Shown piece after piece: positions 33,713 through 43,021 of a DNA stretch of 64,000 bases. Both the position numbers and the translations under genes were made by a program. This stretch comes from Breoghania sp. L-A4 (GTDB taxonomy: Bacteria > Pseudomonadota > Alphaproteobacteria > Rhizobiales > Stappiaceae). The DNA lies in NCBI RefSeq assembly GCF_003432385.1, contig NZ_CP031841.1:2643579-2707578 (forward strand), written 5' to 3'. Numbering within the stretch: the stretch's first letter is position 1; each line of letters starts with the position of its first letter. The notes beneath the pieces are model-generated. The model searched no databases. It was not told where the DNA came from and worked only from the letters and a program-made list of their open reading frames with translations.

Positions 33713-36409
33713 ATGACTGATTGGCACACGCTCTGCGACGAGACGCTGGATGCCGCACGCCGTGGCATTTCCTGGGTCAATGACGAGGAAAACCAGAAGG
33801 TCGTCGGTCTCGAGCGCAAGGTCATCGACCGACGGCTGAGGCAGTTGACCACCGAGGTTTCGAAGATCGGCAAGGCCGTGGACCGGCCGATGTGCGTGGG
33901 CGTCTTCGGTCCCAGCCAGGCGGGCAAGTCCTATCTGGTCTCGGTGCTCGCGCGCAAGGGCGAGGACCCGCTGATGGCCCGCTTCGCCGGGCACAAGGAC
34001 GTGGATTTCATCTCCGAGATCAACCCGGGCGGCGAGCGCGAATCCACGGGCATCGTTACCCGATTCTCGCTGCGGCAGCTGCCGTCGCCGGAGGGTTACC
34101 CGGTGTGCCTGCGCCTGCTGTCGGAGATTGACATCGTCAAGATCCTCGGCAATTCGTTCTTCATGGACGGAGATCCGCGCAAGCTGGGCGCCATCGAGCC
34201 GGACGAGCTCTCCGACGCGCTCAACCGCGGCCGGTCGAGGATGGCCGACCAGCCGAAAAGCGAAAACCAGCTGGTCACGGAAGACATCTGGGATCTGCAG
34301 AACTATTTCGAGAAGAGTTTCGACGGCGCCCGCGCGCTCGAAGCGCTGCGCGGATTCTGGGACGAGGCGAGCGTGATCGCGCCGAAACTGTCCATCGCCG
34401 ATCGGGGCGCCCTGTTCTCCGTGCTGTGGGGCGGGATCGAGGAATTCACGGCGATCTATCTGCAGGCGACGCGGGCGCTGGCGCAGCTCGGCTTCGCGGC
34501 CGACGCCTTCAGCCCGATTTCGGCGCTGCTGCCGCGCACTGAAAGCATCATCGACGTGCAGACGCTGGGCGGCATCGGCAAGCCAGACCAGGCCATGCTG
34601 GAGATCCGCTCGTTTGACGGCGCGCCGATCTCCCTGCCCCGCCCCATGGTCACGGCCCTGGTCGCGGAGTTGCACATCACGATCACCGAGAAGCCGTGGG
34701 CATTCTTCGACACCACCGACCTGCTTGATTTTCCCGGCGCCCGCGAGCGCCAGAAACTGGACCTGCGCACCTACGTGAAGGAAGAGGGCAAGGACCCCCT
34801 CAAGGAGCTGCTGGTGCGCGGCAAGGTCGCCTATCTGTTCGACCGCTATGTCGCCGAGCAGGAACTGACCAGCATGCTGCTTTGCGTGCGGCCCTCCAAC
34901 CAGGACGTGGTGACCCTGCCGGACATGATCGACAACTGGATTTCGGTCACCCACGGCCCCACGGCCCAGGACCGCGTCGGCAAGACCGTCGTGCTGTTTC
35001 TGATGCTGACATGGTTCGACACCCATTTCGTCGAGAAGGCGGGCGAGGAAGGTCAGGATCCGGGCGAGCGGTTCAAGGCGCGCCTGTTCTCCTCCATCGA
35101 GAGCTTTTTCGGCAAGAGCCATGCCTGGCCCGAGGAATGGACGCCGGGCCAGGCGTTCAACAACTGCTTCTGGCTGCGCAATCCAGGCATCAAGTCCGAA
35201 TTCATGATCGAATACGAGGGCCGCAGCGAGAAGGCGATCCTGCCGCAGAAGCAGGCCTATATCGACAGCCTGCGCGAGGGCTACCTGAAGCAGCCGTCGG
35301 TCCAGAAATTCTTCAAGGACCCGGCAAAGGCCTTCGATGAGGCCTTACGGCTGAACGACGGCGGCGTCAGCTTCCTGGCCGATCAGCTGGCGCCGGTGTG
35401 CCATCCGCAACTCAAGGAAGAGCAGATCGCGGGCCGGCTCGGCAAGCTGCGCGAGGATCTCGCCGCTGCGCTTGCGCCCTTCTACGTCGACAGCGACATC
35501 GAAAAGCGGCTGAAGGAGCGCGTTCTCGTCAGCCAGACGATCCTGCGCCACATCCAGCGCCTGGCGCAGGAGCGCCGCTTCGCCGATCTCCTCGCCTCGA
35601 TGCAGATCACGCAACAGGGGTTTGCCAGCGTCATTCACGATGCGTTCAACCGCCGCGCCTCCAACGGCCATGACGACGAAGCCGACGAGGCCCCTCCCGT
35701 GCAGGAGGCTGCGGTCCCCGATCTTCCGCCCCTGCCCGGCCTGCCGCCCATCCCCGGCATGGACGCCGCCCCGGCGCCCACACCGACTGCGAAGAAGCCG
35801 GCGAATGGCGGCCGCTCCGTCCAGACGGCGGACGAGTTTCTTGCCTCGGCGGCGGTCGAGCACTGGCTGAACGTGCTGTACACCTCGGCGGATGGCGGCC
35901 ATCTCGCGCGCTTCTTCCGCGGCGACCCGAAGCTGGCGCAAGAACTGGTGAGCGAGGTCTCTGCCGCCGCCGTGCGCAAGGATCTGGTGGACGACGTGGC
36001 GGCGATGATCAAGCGGCTGTCGGGCAGCATCAGCGAGGACATCGATCTGTATCTGGAAAAGGCGACCTTCGCGGCCGCCGCGGTGATCAACCGCTTCGTC
36101 AGCCATTTCGGCTTCGACGCGATGCCGGAGAACGAGCGCCCGAGCGCGCCGGGCGAAGGCGGTGCGCAGCGGCCGATCTTCGTGCCTCGGCAGGCGGCCA
36201 ATTCGGCGGCGCAGATGTCCCTGAATGCCGTTCGTTTTGACTACGAGGCGCTGGCGGACTGGATGTACGCGCTGCACGCGACGGTGGAGGCGAACGCCAA
36301 ATCCACCGACGGGCTGAACGTCAACGTCGAACAGAACATCAAGGTCGGCGCGATTCTGGAAACCCTGAACAAGACGCTTCCCGGCGTTGGCACGCGGAGC
36401 CTCGGATAG
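33713..36409 (+). CDS. srfC: SrfC family dynamin-like GTPase
   Basis: An 898-residue protein of the Virul_Fac/SrfC family (PF10139). It has a dynamin-type G domain: P-loop FGPSQAGKSYLVS (about 65-77), an ESTG switch I-like segment, and G3 DTTDLLDFPGARE (about 333-345). A large helical middle region follows, then a Pro-rich linker (about 662-705) and a C-terminal helical domain. No membrane helix is predicted, so membrane contact would be peripheral. A ribosome-binding site AGGGG precedes it and the next gene begins 3 bases after the stop. Confidence 0.87.
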   Translation: MTDWHTLCDETLDAARRGISWVNDEENQKVVGLERKVIDRRLRQLTTEVSKIGKAVDRPMCVGVFGPSQAGKSYLVSVLARKGEDPLMARFAGHKDVDFISEINPGGERESTGIVTRFSLRQLPSPEGYPVCLRLLSEIDIVKILGNSFFMDGDPRKLGAIEPDELSDALNRGRSRMADQPKSENQLVTEDIWDLQNYFEKSFDGARALEALRGFWDEASVIAPKLSIADRGALFSVLWGGIEEFTAIYLQATRALAQLGFAADAFSPISALLPRTESIIDVQTLGGIGKPDQAMLEIRSFDGAPISLPRPMVTALVAELHITITEKPWAFFDTTDLLDFPGARERQKLDLRTYVKEEGKDPLKELLVRGKVAYLFDRYVAEQELTSMLLCVRPSNQDVVTLPDMIDNWISVTHGPTAQDRVGKTVVLFLMLTWFDTHFVEKAGEEGQDPGERFKARLFSSIESFFGKSHAWPEEWTPGQAFNNCFWLRNPGIKSEFMIEYEGRSEKAILPQKQAYIDSLREGYLKQPSVQKFFKDPAKAFDEALRLNDGGVSFLADQLAPVCHPQLKEEQIAGRLGKLREDLAAALAPFYVDSDIEKRLKERVLVSQTILRHIQRLAQERRFADLLASMQITQQGFASVIHDAFNRRASNGHDDEADEAPPVQEAAVPDLPPLPGLPPIPGMDAAPAPTPTAKKPANGGRSVQTADEFLASAAVEHWLNVLYTSADGGHLARFFRGDPKLAQELVSEVSAAAVRKDLVDDVAAMIKRLSGSISEDIDLYLEKATFAAAAVINRFVSHFGFDAMPENERPSAPGEGGAQRPIFVPRQAANSAAQMSLNAVRFDYEALADWMYALHATVEANAKSTDGLNVNVEQNIKVGAILETLNKTLPGVGTRSLG

Positions 36410-36412
36410 CTC

Positions 36413-37485
36413 ATGGGCAAGATCAGCGTACGCGAAGAGGCGGCCGGAACGCCGGGATTTGTGGAAATCGCCATCGCCGGCCCCGCGAGCGGGGTCGCCG
36501 GCGTCACGATCAAGCAGCGCCACGGCGACAAGCCGTTTCTCGGCCAGGATGGCTGGCAGGGGCAACCGGCCGTGCTCGCCCCGGTGCGGGTGACGGAAGG
36601 CGAGCGCGAAACCGTGCTGCTCTACGGGCCCGCGGTGACGCAGAACTTGGTGCTCGACCAGGACGTGACCGTGCAGCTTCCCGATGGCACCAGCGAACGC
36701 CATTTCTGGCCGCATATCGCCGATGCGCTCGGGGGCGCGACCGTCGACCTCGGCATCCCGCGCGCCGCCTCTCCGGTCACCGGCAGCGGGTCGGGCCCCA
36801 ACAGGCCGCCGGTGGGTCCCGGTCCGCCTGTCGGGGACCCGCCCATTGACCCGCCGCTCACGCTCCCGGTCGAGCCGCGGCCTCGCAAGCACCTCTGGCT
36901 CGGGCTGCTCCTGGCCGGGCTGTTGCTGCTCGCCGCGGGCATCACCGCCTATTTCCTGCGCGACAGGCTCTGGCCCCGGTCGAGCAGACCGTAATCTCGC
37001 CGACTCCCGTCCCGGAAACCGTCGCGGAGCCGGAACCGCCAGCGCAGCCAAGCTTTGCCCAGCGTTACGAGACCTTGCGCGACGGCGGAACCAATGCGGA
37101 CGAGTTGCACGCGCTGGCCGTCGAAGCCGCGGCGGCCGACGACGACGACATCGGCTTCCGCGCCATGACGCTCGCGGCCGAACGTGGGTCGGCCGAGGCC
37201 AGCCTGCAGGTCGGGAAATGGTACGATCCGGGCATCAGGGAGGGCAGCCCCTTCCCCATTCCGGATCCCTCGGCCGCAGCCCGCCACTATCTGGCGGCGG
37301 AAGAGACGGGCTCCGAGGAAGCCGGCCCGCTGCGGCGCAAGCTGTGCGAGCTCGCGGAACAGGCCCGGATGCGGACCGGGTTCATTTCGAAACATTCTCG
37401 ACTGATACTTATTGCAGGTAAACGGGTGTCGCGCGGACACCGAGACATTGGGCCGACATGCTGGAACAGGTACGAAACGTCATGA
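36413..37485 (+). CDS. Bitopic membrane protein with periplasmic Sel1-like repeats (frame broken)
   Basis: About 357 residues once one C is added to run 36974-36977. The N-terminal 125 residues form a beta-rich domain, then a Pro/Gly linker (NRPPVGPGPPVGDPPIDPP). One membrane helix (about 160-183, LWLGLLLAGLLLLAAGITAY) follows, then a Pro-rich stalk and a Sel1/TPR-like segment (FRAMTLAAERGSAEASLQVG). Without the base the protein stops just after the helix. The restored stop forms an ATGA overlap with the next gene, which supports the correction. Confidence 0.65.
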
Positions 37486-39458
37486 CGAGTCACAACGCGG
37501 CGGCGCGGTCCGGCGCAGCCCTGTCCATTTTCGTTCGCGGTGTGCTGACGCTCTTCGCGCTGGTTTGGCTTTTTCCGGGAACGTCCGCGCTTTCGGCGCG
37601 CGAGCCGATGCTTATCCCCGGCAAGAGCACGCTTTATGAGCGCATCCTCACGCGTCCGGACGCGGAACTTCACAGCGAGCCCGGTGCGGGAACGCTGATC
37701 GACACCCTTCCGGCTTTCGAAATCTTCTACGTCTGGGACGACAAGGACATCGACGGCCAGCGGTATCTGGAAGTCGGCCGCAGCTCGAGCCAGGGCCCCG
37801 AGGGCTGGATGGCCAAGGAACGCACCATTCCATGGCGCCAGTCAATCGTCGTGGGGTTCAACAACCCCGCCAACCGCGAGCGCACACTGATCTACCGCAG
37901 CCGTCCCGAGTTCGAGGCCCTGTTCGAGCACGAGAACATCGCTGCGGTGCTTGAAGAACTGCGCGCCGGCGCCATCGCAGGCGGACTCCGGCCAGAGGAT
38001 CCCGTCGTCTCGATCGAGCCAGAGAACTACGTCGACATCACCTCGCAGCTCTACATCCTGCCGATCCTCGAGGCGCATGAGTTTCGCATGCCGACGACGC
38101 GCATCCGCTCGAAACTGCTGCGGATCGCCTCCCTGCCCAAGAACCGGCCCGTGCCGAAGCGGTCGGTCGACCGGGACGAGGCCCTGCGCAACTTCAAGGT
38201 CGGCATCACCTTCGTCATCGACACCACCAAGTCGATGGATCCCTACATCCAGGCGGTGCGCAAGGCGATCGAGCGGTTCAGCGCGCTGATCGCCGACAAT
38301 CCGGAGGGCGAGCGGTTCCGATTCGGCCTCGTCGGTTTCCGCGACAACACCGAGCTGGTGCCGGAGCTCGAGTATGTCACCAAGGTATTCCTGCCGCTCA
38401 ATGAGGACTCCACGCCCGACAAGTTCCTCGAGGCCATCACCCACATGGAGCCGGCCACCTCCAACAGCAGCGGCTTCAACGAGGATGCGATCGCCGGGGT
38501 CCAGACCGCATTGAATGACGAGTCCATGAACTGGGACACGTTTGGCGGCCGCTACATCATTCTGGTGACCGACGCCGGTCCCCGGGAATCTGGTGACGCC
38601 GCCGCCTATGGGGCGCTCGCCGTTTCCGAGGTGCAGCAGCGCGCCGAGGAAGAGAAAGTCAGCATCTTCACCATGCACCTGAAAACCGCGTCGGGGCGCT
38701 TCGACCACACGCCGGCCGAGGCCGCCTATCGCGCTCTCTCCCAGTTCCAGGGAAATCAGAGTTATTTCGGCGCCGACGGAGGCGACGCGGCGACCCTGGA
38801 ACGGCGCATCTCGGACCTAGCGACCTCGCTGACCGGCCAGGTTCAGGTGGCGATGGACGGCGAACTCGCCGAAATCACCGAAGAAGACGAGACCACGGCG
38901 GAGGGCCAGGCCCAGCGCATCGGCCGGGCCATGCTGCTTGCCTATCTTGGCCGCACCGAGGAGACGGCCGTCCCCGAGATCTTTGAAGGCTGGGTGACGG
39001 ATCGCGACCCGATCGACCGCCGCGCGCATCCACTGCAGCCGTTCCTGCTGATCACCCGCAATCAGCTGTCAACGCTGCACGACGTGATGGAAGAGGCCAT
39101 AGAGCTGGGCCTGCGCACGGTCAGCAACGAAGGCGACGGCGATTTCTTCACCAACCTGCGCGAGGCGGCTGCGAGAATCTCACGCGACCGGCTGGACGTT
39201 CGCTCGGCGGGCACGCTGGGCGATCTCATGGGCGAGTATCTCGAGGGACTGCCCTACACCAGCCTCATCGCCAACATCACGCCCGAGGATTGGGCCGGCC
39301 GCTCGGCGCCCGAGAAATACGCCGTCGTCGAGCAGATGCGGTCGCGCCTGATCGCCCTGCGCGAGATCCACGACGATGCGGACCGCTGGATCGAACTCGT
39401 TCCGGACGTGCCTGACGGCGAGCGCGTGACGCTCGTGCCGCTCAGCCTGATGCCCTAG
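37482..39458 (+). CDS. Exported VWA-domain protein
   Basis: About 658 residues. An N-terminal signal/anchor segment (GVLTLFALVWLFPGTSALSA) leads to an SH3-like region (about 30-120). A von Willebrand factor A domain then carries the MIDAS DxTxS as VIDTTKSMDPY (near 245). The last 250 residues are helical. The start at 37482 gives the ATGA overlap with the upstream gene; 37458 is the alternative. In this operon it would be a periplasmic, metal-dependent protein-binding part. Confidence 0.78.
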   Translation: MTSHNAAARSGAALSIFVRGVLTLFALVWLFPGTSALSAREPMLIPGKSTLYERILTRPDAELHSEPGAGTLIDTLPAFEIFYVWDDKDIDGQRYLEVGRSSSQGPEGWMAKERTIPWRQSIVVGFNNPANRERTLIYRSRPEFEALFEHENIAAVLEELRAGAIAGGLRPEDPVVSIEPENYVDITSQLYILPILEAHEFRMPTTRIRSKLLRIASLPKNRPVPKRSVDRDEALRNFKVGITFVIDTTKSMDPYIQAVRKAIERFSALIADNPEGERFRFGLVGFRDNTELVPELEYVTKVFLPLNEDSTPDKFLEAITHMEPATSNSSGFNEDAIAGVQTALNDESMNWDTFGGRYIILVTDAGPRESGDAAAYGALAVSEVQQRAEEEKVSIFTMHLKTASGRFDHTPAEAAYRALSQFQGNQSYFGADGGDAATLERRISDLATSLTGQVQVAMDGELAEITEEDETTAEGQAQRIGRAMLLAYLGRTEETAVPEIFEGWVTDRDPIDRRAHPLQPFLLITRNQLSTLHDVMEEAIELGLRTVSNEGDGDFFTNLREAAARISRDRLDVRSAGTLGDLMGEYLEGLPYTSLIANITPEDWAGRSAPEKYAVVEQMRSRLIALREIHDDADRWIELVPDVPDGERVTLVPLSLMP

Positions 39459-39470
39459 GCGGGCCGCGGC

Positions 39471-40253
39471 ATGCAACCGGTCGGCAATGCCCGCCCCATT
39501 CTCTCCGTCGGTGTCGCCATGCGCAGGCTTAGCGATACCCAGCGTGTCTCCGAGATCACCATCGCGGACACGCACCTGTATCCGGGCAAATGTTACGCGC
39601 TGGTCGGCGAGAGCGGGGTCGGAAAGACCACGGCGTTGGAAATGCTGGCGCTGGCGCAGCGCCCGGATCGCACCGAGGAGATCTTTCTCGACACCGGCAG
39701 CGCGCGCATCGATCTCACGCCGCTGCTCCGCGAGCGGCGGGAGGACAAGCTGACCAGCCTGCGCGCGCTTCATTTCGGCTACATCGTCCAGACCAACCTG
39801 CTGTTTCCCTTTCTCAACGTGCGCGAGAACATCCGCTTTTCGCAAAAGCTGGCCAAGGCACCGGACGAGACGCTGATCGACGACCTGATGAGCTGGCTCG
39901 AACTCGACAGTCTCGGCGCGGCCCTGCCGCGCGATCTCTCGGGAGGCCAGCGCCAGCGCGTCGCGGTGGCCCGCGCCCTCGCCCACCGGCCCCGGCTGGT
40001 GATGGCCGACGAGCCCACCAGCTCCGTCGACGGCGAGATGGCCGCCAAGGTGGTCCGTCTGCTGAAGGAATACGCGCGCATGCAGCAAGCGGCGGTGCTG
40101 ATCATCACCCACAACGTCTCGCTCGCCAGCGACTTCAAGCTGCCGCGCCTGCTGCTGGCCAGCCGCTCCGCCGACCAGCGCATGGAAACGATGATCACCA
40201 ACGCACCGGTGGAGGCGCGATCCACACGCAGATCCGGCCGGGTGGTGCCATGA
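39471..40253 (+). CDS. ABC transporter ATP-binding protein (LolD/MacB-type)
   Basis: A 260-residue ABC ATPase with Walker A GESGVGKTTALEM (about 44), Q-loop region IVQTNLLFPFLNVRENI, signature LSGGQRQRVAVARAL and Walker B LVMADEPTSSVDG, all intact. It overlaps its permease partner by ATGA. The pairing with a four-helix permease having one large periplasmic domain indicates a MacB/LolCDE-type mechanotransmission system rather than a substrate-channel exporter. Confidence 0.9.
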   Translation: MQPVGNARPILSVGVAMRRLSDTQRVSEITIADTHLYPGKCYALVGESGVGKTTALEMLALAQRPDRTEEIFLDTGSARIDLTPLLRERREDKLTSLRALHFGYIVQTNLLFPFLNVRENIRFSQKLAKAPDETLIDDLMSWLELDSLGAALPRDLSGGQRQRVAVARALAHRPRLVMADEPTSSVDGEMAAKVVRLLKEYARMQQAAVLIITHNVSLASDFKLPRLLLASRSADQRMETMITNAPVEARSTRRSGRVVP

Positions 40254-41449
40254 TGTTCTATCCGGTCCAGCTTTCCTTCAAGTCGATGCTGCGCAACCCG
40301 CTGCCGGTCGTGGTCAGTTGCGTCGGCCTCGCCGCCGTCCTCACGCCTCTGCTGATCCTCTACGGCCTCAAGTCGGGCGTCGTGGAAGGCATGATCGACA
40401 ATCTGCGCAGCGACCCGGCGTTCCTCCGCGTCGACGTTTCGGGCAACGTGCCGCTGACCGACGCGGATATCGCCGAACTGCGCGCCCGGCCCGAGGTCGG
40501 GTTCGTGGTGGGCGCCCCGCGCAGCCTGGCGGCGAAAATGGAATTCGCGCGCAGCGGGAACACGTTCGATCTCGTTGAGGCGGACATCCGGCCGTCGATG
40601 GTCGGCGATCCGCTGCTGCCCGAGGGCTTTCCGCCGCTGGAGGCCGGTCAGGTCGGGCTTTCGGAATCGCTGGCGCAGAAGCTGAAGGTCTCGGTGGGGG
40701 ACACGGTCGTCGCCTCGCGCTACCGCAATTCCGACGACGAGGCGCTGTCTTACGATCTGGAGGTCGCGCTGGTCGTCCCCGCGCGTCTGCTCGGCGGGCT
40801 CGAGGCGCTGCTCGACGAGCCGGTCGTCGCGCAGATCGGCGCGTTTTCGGACAATTACGCGGTACCGGAGCGCGGCATTACGGGCACGCCGCTGTCCGAA
40901 CGCATCGCCCGGCATGACAGCGTCCGCCTGTATGCGGCGTCGATCGAGACAGTCATCGCGCTCGACGCGATCATGTCCGAGCGTGGCTTCAAGGCCAAGA
41001 GCAACGCGGCCAACATCACCTGGGTCAAGAGCCTGGAAGCGGTGATGAACGGCATTTTCGCGATCATCACGATCGCCGGAGTGCTCGGCTATCTGGTGTC
41101 GCTGATGGCCAACATCGCCTCGACGCTGCGCCAGAGCCGCCAGCAATTGAGCCTGATGCGGCTGCTCGGAATGTCCTCGTTCCAGCTCTCGATGTATCCG
41201 ATGACCCAGATCTTCCTGATCGCGACGCTGGGCCTGGTGGTGTCGCTCTCCGCGGCCTCCGCGGTCGCGCTGTTCATCAACCAGGTCTACCTGACCGACA
41301 TGTTCGATGGTCGCATCTGCGACCTGCGCGCGTCGGCGATCGTGGTGGCCATCGCCCTCTCCTATGGCCTCACGCTGACCATCGGGCATCTGCAATTCCA
41401 GGGGTTGAAGAAGATCCCGCCTTCGGAGGCGTTGAAGGAACATGCGTGA
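40250..41449 (+). CDS. MacB/LolC-type ABC transporter permease
   Basis: A 399-residue inner-membrane permease. One helix lies near residues 17-40 (PVVVSCVGLAAVLTPLLILY), then a periplasmic domain of about 230 residues, then three helices (AIITIAGVLGYLVSLMANIA, LIATLGLVVSLSAASAVALF, IVVAIALSYGLTLTIG), the standard FtsX/MacB layout. It overlaps the ATPase gene upstream and the SUMF1 gene downstream (8 bases), placing all three in one unit. Confidence 0.85.
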   Translation: MMFYPVQLSFKSMLRNPLPVVVSCVGLAAVLTPLLILYGLKSGVVEGMIDNLRSDPAFLRVDVSGNVPLTDADIAELRARPEVGFVVGAPRSLAAKMEFARSGNTFDLVEADIRPSMVGDPLLPEGFPPLEAGQVGLSESLAQKLKVSVGDTVVASRYRNSDDEALSYDLEVALVVPARLLGGLEALLDEPVVAQIGAFSDNYAVPERGITGTPLSERIARHDSVRLYAASIETVIALDAIMSERGFKAKSNAANITWVKSLEAVMNGIFAIITIAGVLGYLVSLMANIASTLRQSRQQLSLMRLLGMSSFQLSMYPMTQIFLIATLGLVVSLSAASAVALFINQVYLTDMFDGRICDLRASAIVVAIALSYGLTLTIGHLQFQGLKKIPPSEALKEHA

Positions 41450-43010
41450 GACAGTTTTCAGGCGCATCATGCGCACCGCTCTCTCTGCCCTGCTGGGCAC
41501 GGGCGCGCTGGCGGCGGTCTCCGTCCAGGCGTTGGCGCTGGACGAGGGCTGGAACCCACAGCCGCTCGCGGACGACGTGATCCTGGATCTGCCGTGCGAT
41601 CAGAAGATCGTTTTCCGGAAGGTGTCGACGCCCCAGTCCGAGGACGACAGCACCGGCGGGGCGGTTCTCGACGACCGGCGCATTCTTCTCGGCTGGCCCA
41701 GCGAGGAACAGGGCTTTCTCGACTACACGCGCGCGGCCTTCATTTCCGGCGCCTTCAAGGCCGACGGCAGCCGCTTCTATCTGCTGGCGAAATACGAGAC
41801 CACAGTGGGGCAATACGCGGCGGTGCGCGGCGAGGCTTGCGCCAGCCCTGCGCACGCGTTCGAGGCCGTCACCGGCGTCAGCTGGTACGACGCGGTGGAC
41901 TACAGCCGCCGGCTGACGCGCTACCTGCACGAACATGCCGCCGACAGTCTGGAGGCGCTGCTCGGCAGCCGCGCCTTCTACGCAAGGCTGCCCACTGAGG
42001 TGGAGTGGGAATATGCGGTGCGCGGGGGAGCCGCGGTGAATCTCACGGATTTCCAGGCGGAACGGTTTCCGATGAGCTCGCGGATCGACAACTACGCCTG
42101 GGCCAACCTGTCCTCGGGCGGCTCCGTCAACGAGGTCGGCCTTCTCGATCCCAATCCGATCGGCCTGCACGACATGTATGGCAACGCCTCCGAAATGACG
42201 CTCGAGCCCTTCAAGTTGAACAAGGCGGGCCGGCTGCACGGACTTGCGGGCGGCTTCATCGTCAAGGGCGGGTCCTTCCTGTCTGGCGTGGGCGGTCTGC
42301 GCTCCGCCATGCGCACGGAGCACCCCTATTTCGATCCGGCAACGGGAAAGGAAAAGACGCTCCGCGACATGGGCTTCCGCCTCGCGATTTCGGGTCCGGC
42401 GCTCAGCGACCTGGCCGATTTCAACCGCCTGCGGTCCGAATGGGACAGCGCCGGCCAGAGCCGGCTGCCAGCGGATGAAGATCCGGTCAATCTGTTGTCG
42501 CAAATGGAGGAAACCGAGGCCAACCGACAGATCCGCGCCAACATCGCGACGGTGAAGAAGGCAATCCGGCTCGAGAACGCATCCCGCAACGAACGCGAGG
42601 ACCGGCTCCTGTCGAGCATGCTCATGAACAGCGGCAAGCTGCTGCAATTCATCCGCCATCTGGAGACCGAGATCCGCAGCCGCAAGCTCTTGCTGGCTCC
42701 GGAAGCCGCGGCCAGTTTCGACCGGCTCAATCTGATCGTCATGGAGAGCGAGAACGACGAGGCTCAGGGAACCAAGTTCGAGTTCAACAGCTTCAACTCC
42801 GATCTGATCGTCCGCATGGTGAACGAGTTCGACCCCGACCGGATCAAGGCACAGGCGGGCGCACTGGTTTCCGAACTGGAGCAGCGTGGCATGCCGGCCC
42901 TTGCGGCGTCCGTGCGCCGGTCCGCCGACATCTGCACCCGCCTGGCGCAACAGGAGGATCGCAGCCGCGAAGTCATCCTGGAACTGTCCCTGGCGGGCCT
43001 GGATCCGTAA
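41442..43010 (+). CDS. Exported formylglycine-generating-enzyme-like (SUMF1) protein
   Basis: A 522-residue protein. A signal peptide (ALSALLGTGALAAVSVQALA) precedes an FGE/SUMF1-type C-lectin-fold domain with YETTVGQY, VSWYDAVDYSRRLTRY, LPTEVEWEYAVRGG and GLHDMYGNASEMT, ending MGFRLAISG. The last 190 residues form a helical domain. The active-site Cys pair of true formylglycine oxidases is not evident, so it may be a structural or binding SUMF1 domain. It is the last gene of the operon. Confidence 0.8.
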   Translation: MRETVFRRIMRTALSALLGTGALAAVSVQALALDEGWNPQPLADDVILDLPCDQKIVFRKVSTPQSEDDSTGGAVLDDRRILLGWPSEEQGFLDYTRAAFISGAFKADGSRFYLLAKYETTVGQYAAVRGEACASPAHAFEAVTGVSWYDAVDYSRRLTRYLHEHAADSLEALLGSRAFYARLPTEVEWEYAVRGGAAVNLTDFQAERFPMSSRIDNYAWANLSSGGSVNEVGLLDPNPIGLHDMYGNASEMTLEPFKLNKAGRLHGLAGGFIVKGGSFLSGVGGLRSAMRTEHPYFDPATGKEKTLRDMGFRLAISGPALSDLADFNRLRSEWDSAGQSRLPADEDPVNLLSQMEETEANRQIRANIATVKKAIRLENASRNEREDRLLSSMLMNSGKLLQFIRHLETEIRSRKLLLAPEAAASFDRLNLIVMESENDEAQGTKFEFNSFNSDLIVRMVNEFDPDRIKAQAGALVSELEQRGMPALAASVRRSADICTRLAQQEDRSREVILELSLAGLDP

Positions 43011-43021
43011 CCGCGGGGAAT

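Noticed and set aside
30465..36409. Calling SrfB/SrfC virulence factors
   Set aside because: That label comes from their regulation in Salmonella; nothing in this window indicates a pathogen or a host-directed role.
41442..43010. Calling the SUMF1 protein a sulfatase-activating enzyme
   Set aside because: There is no sulfatase nearby and no evident oxidase Cys pair; only the fold is supported.
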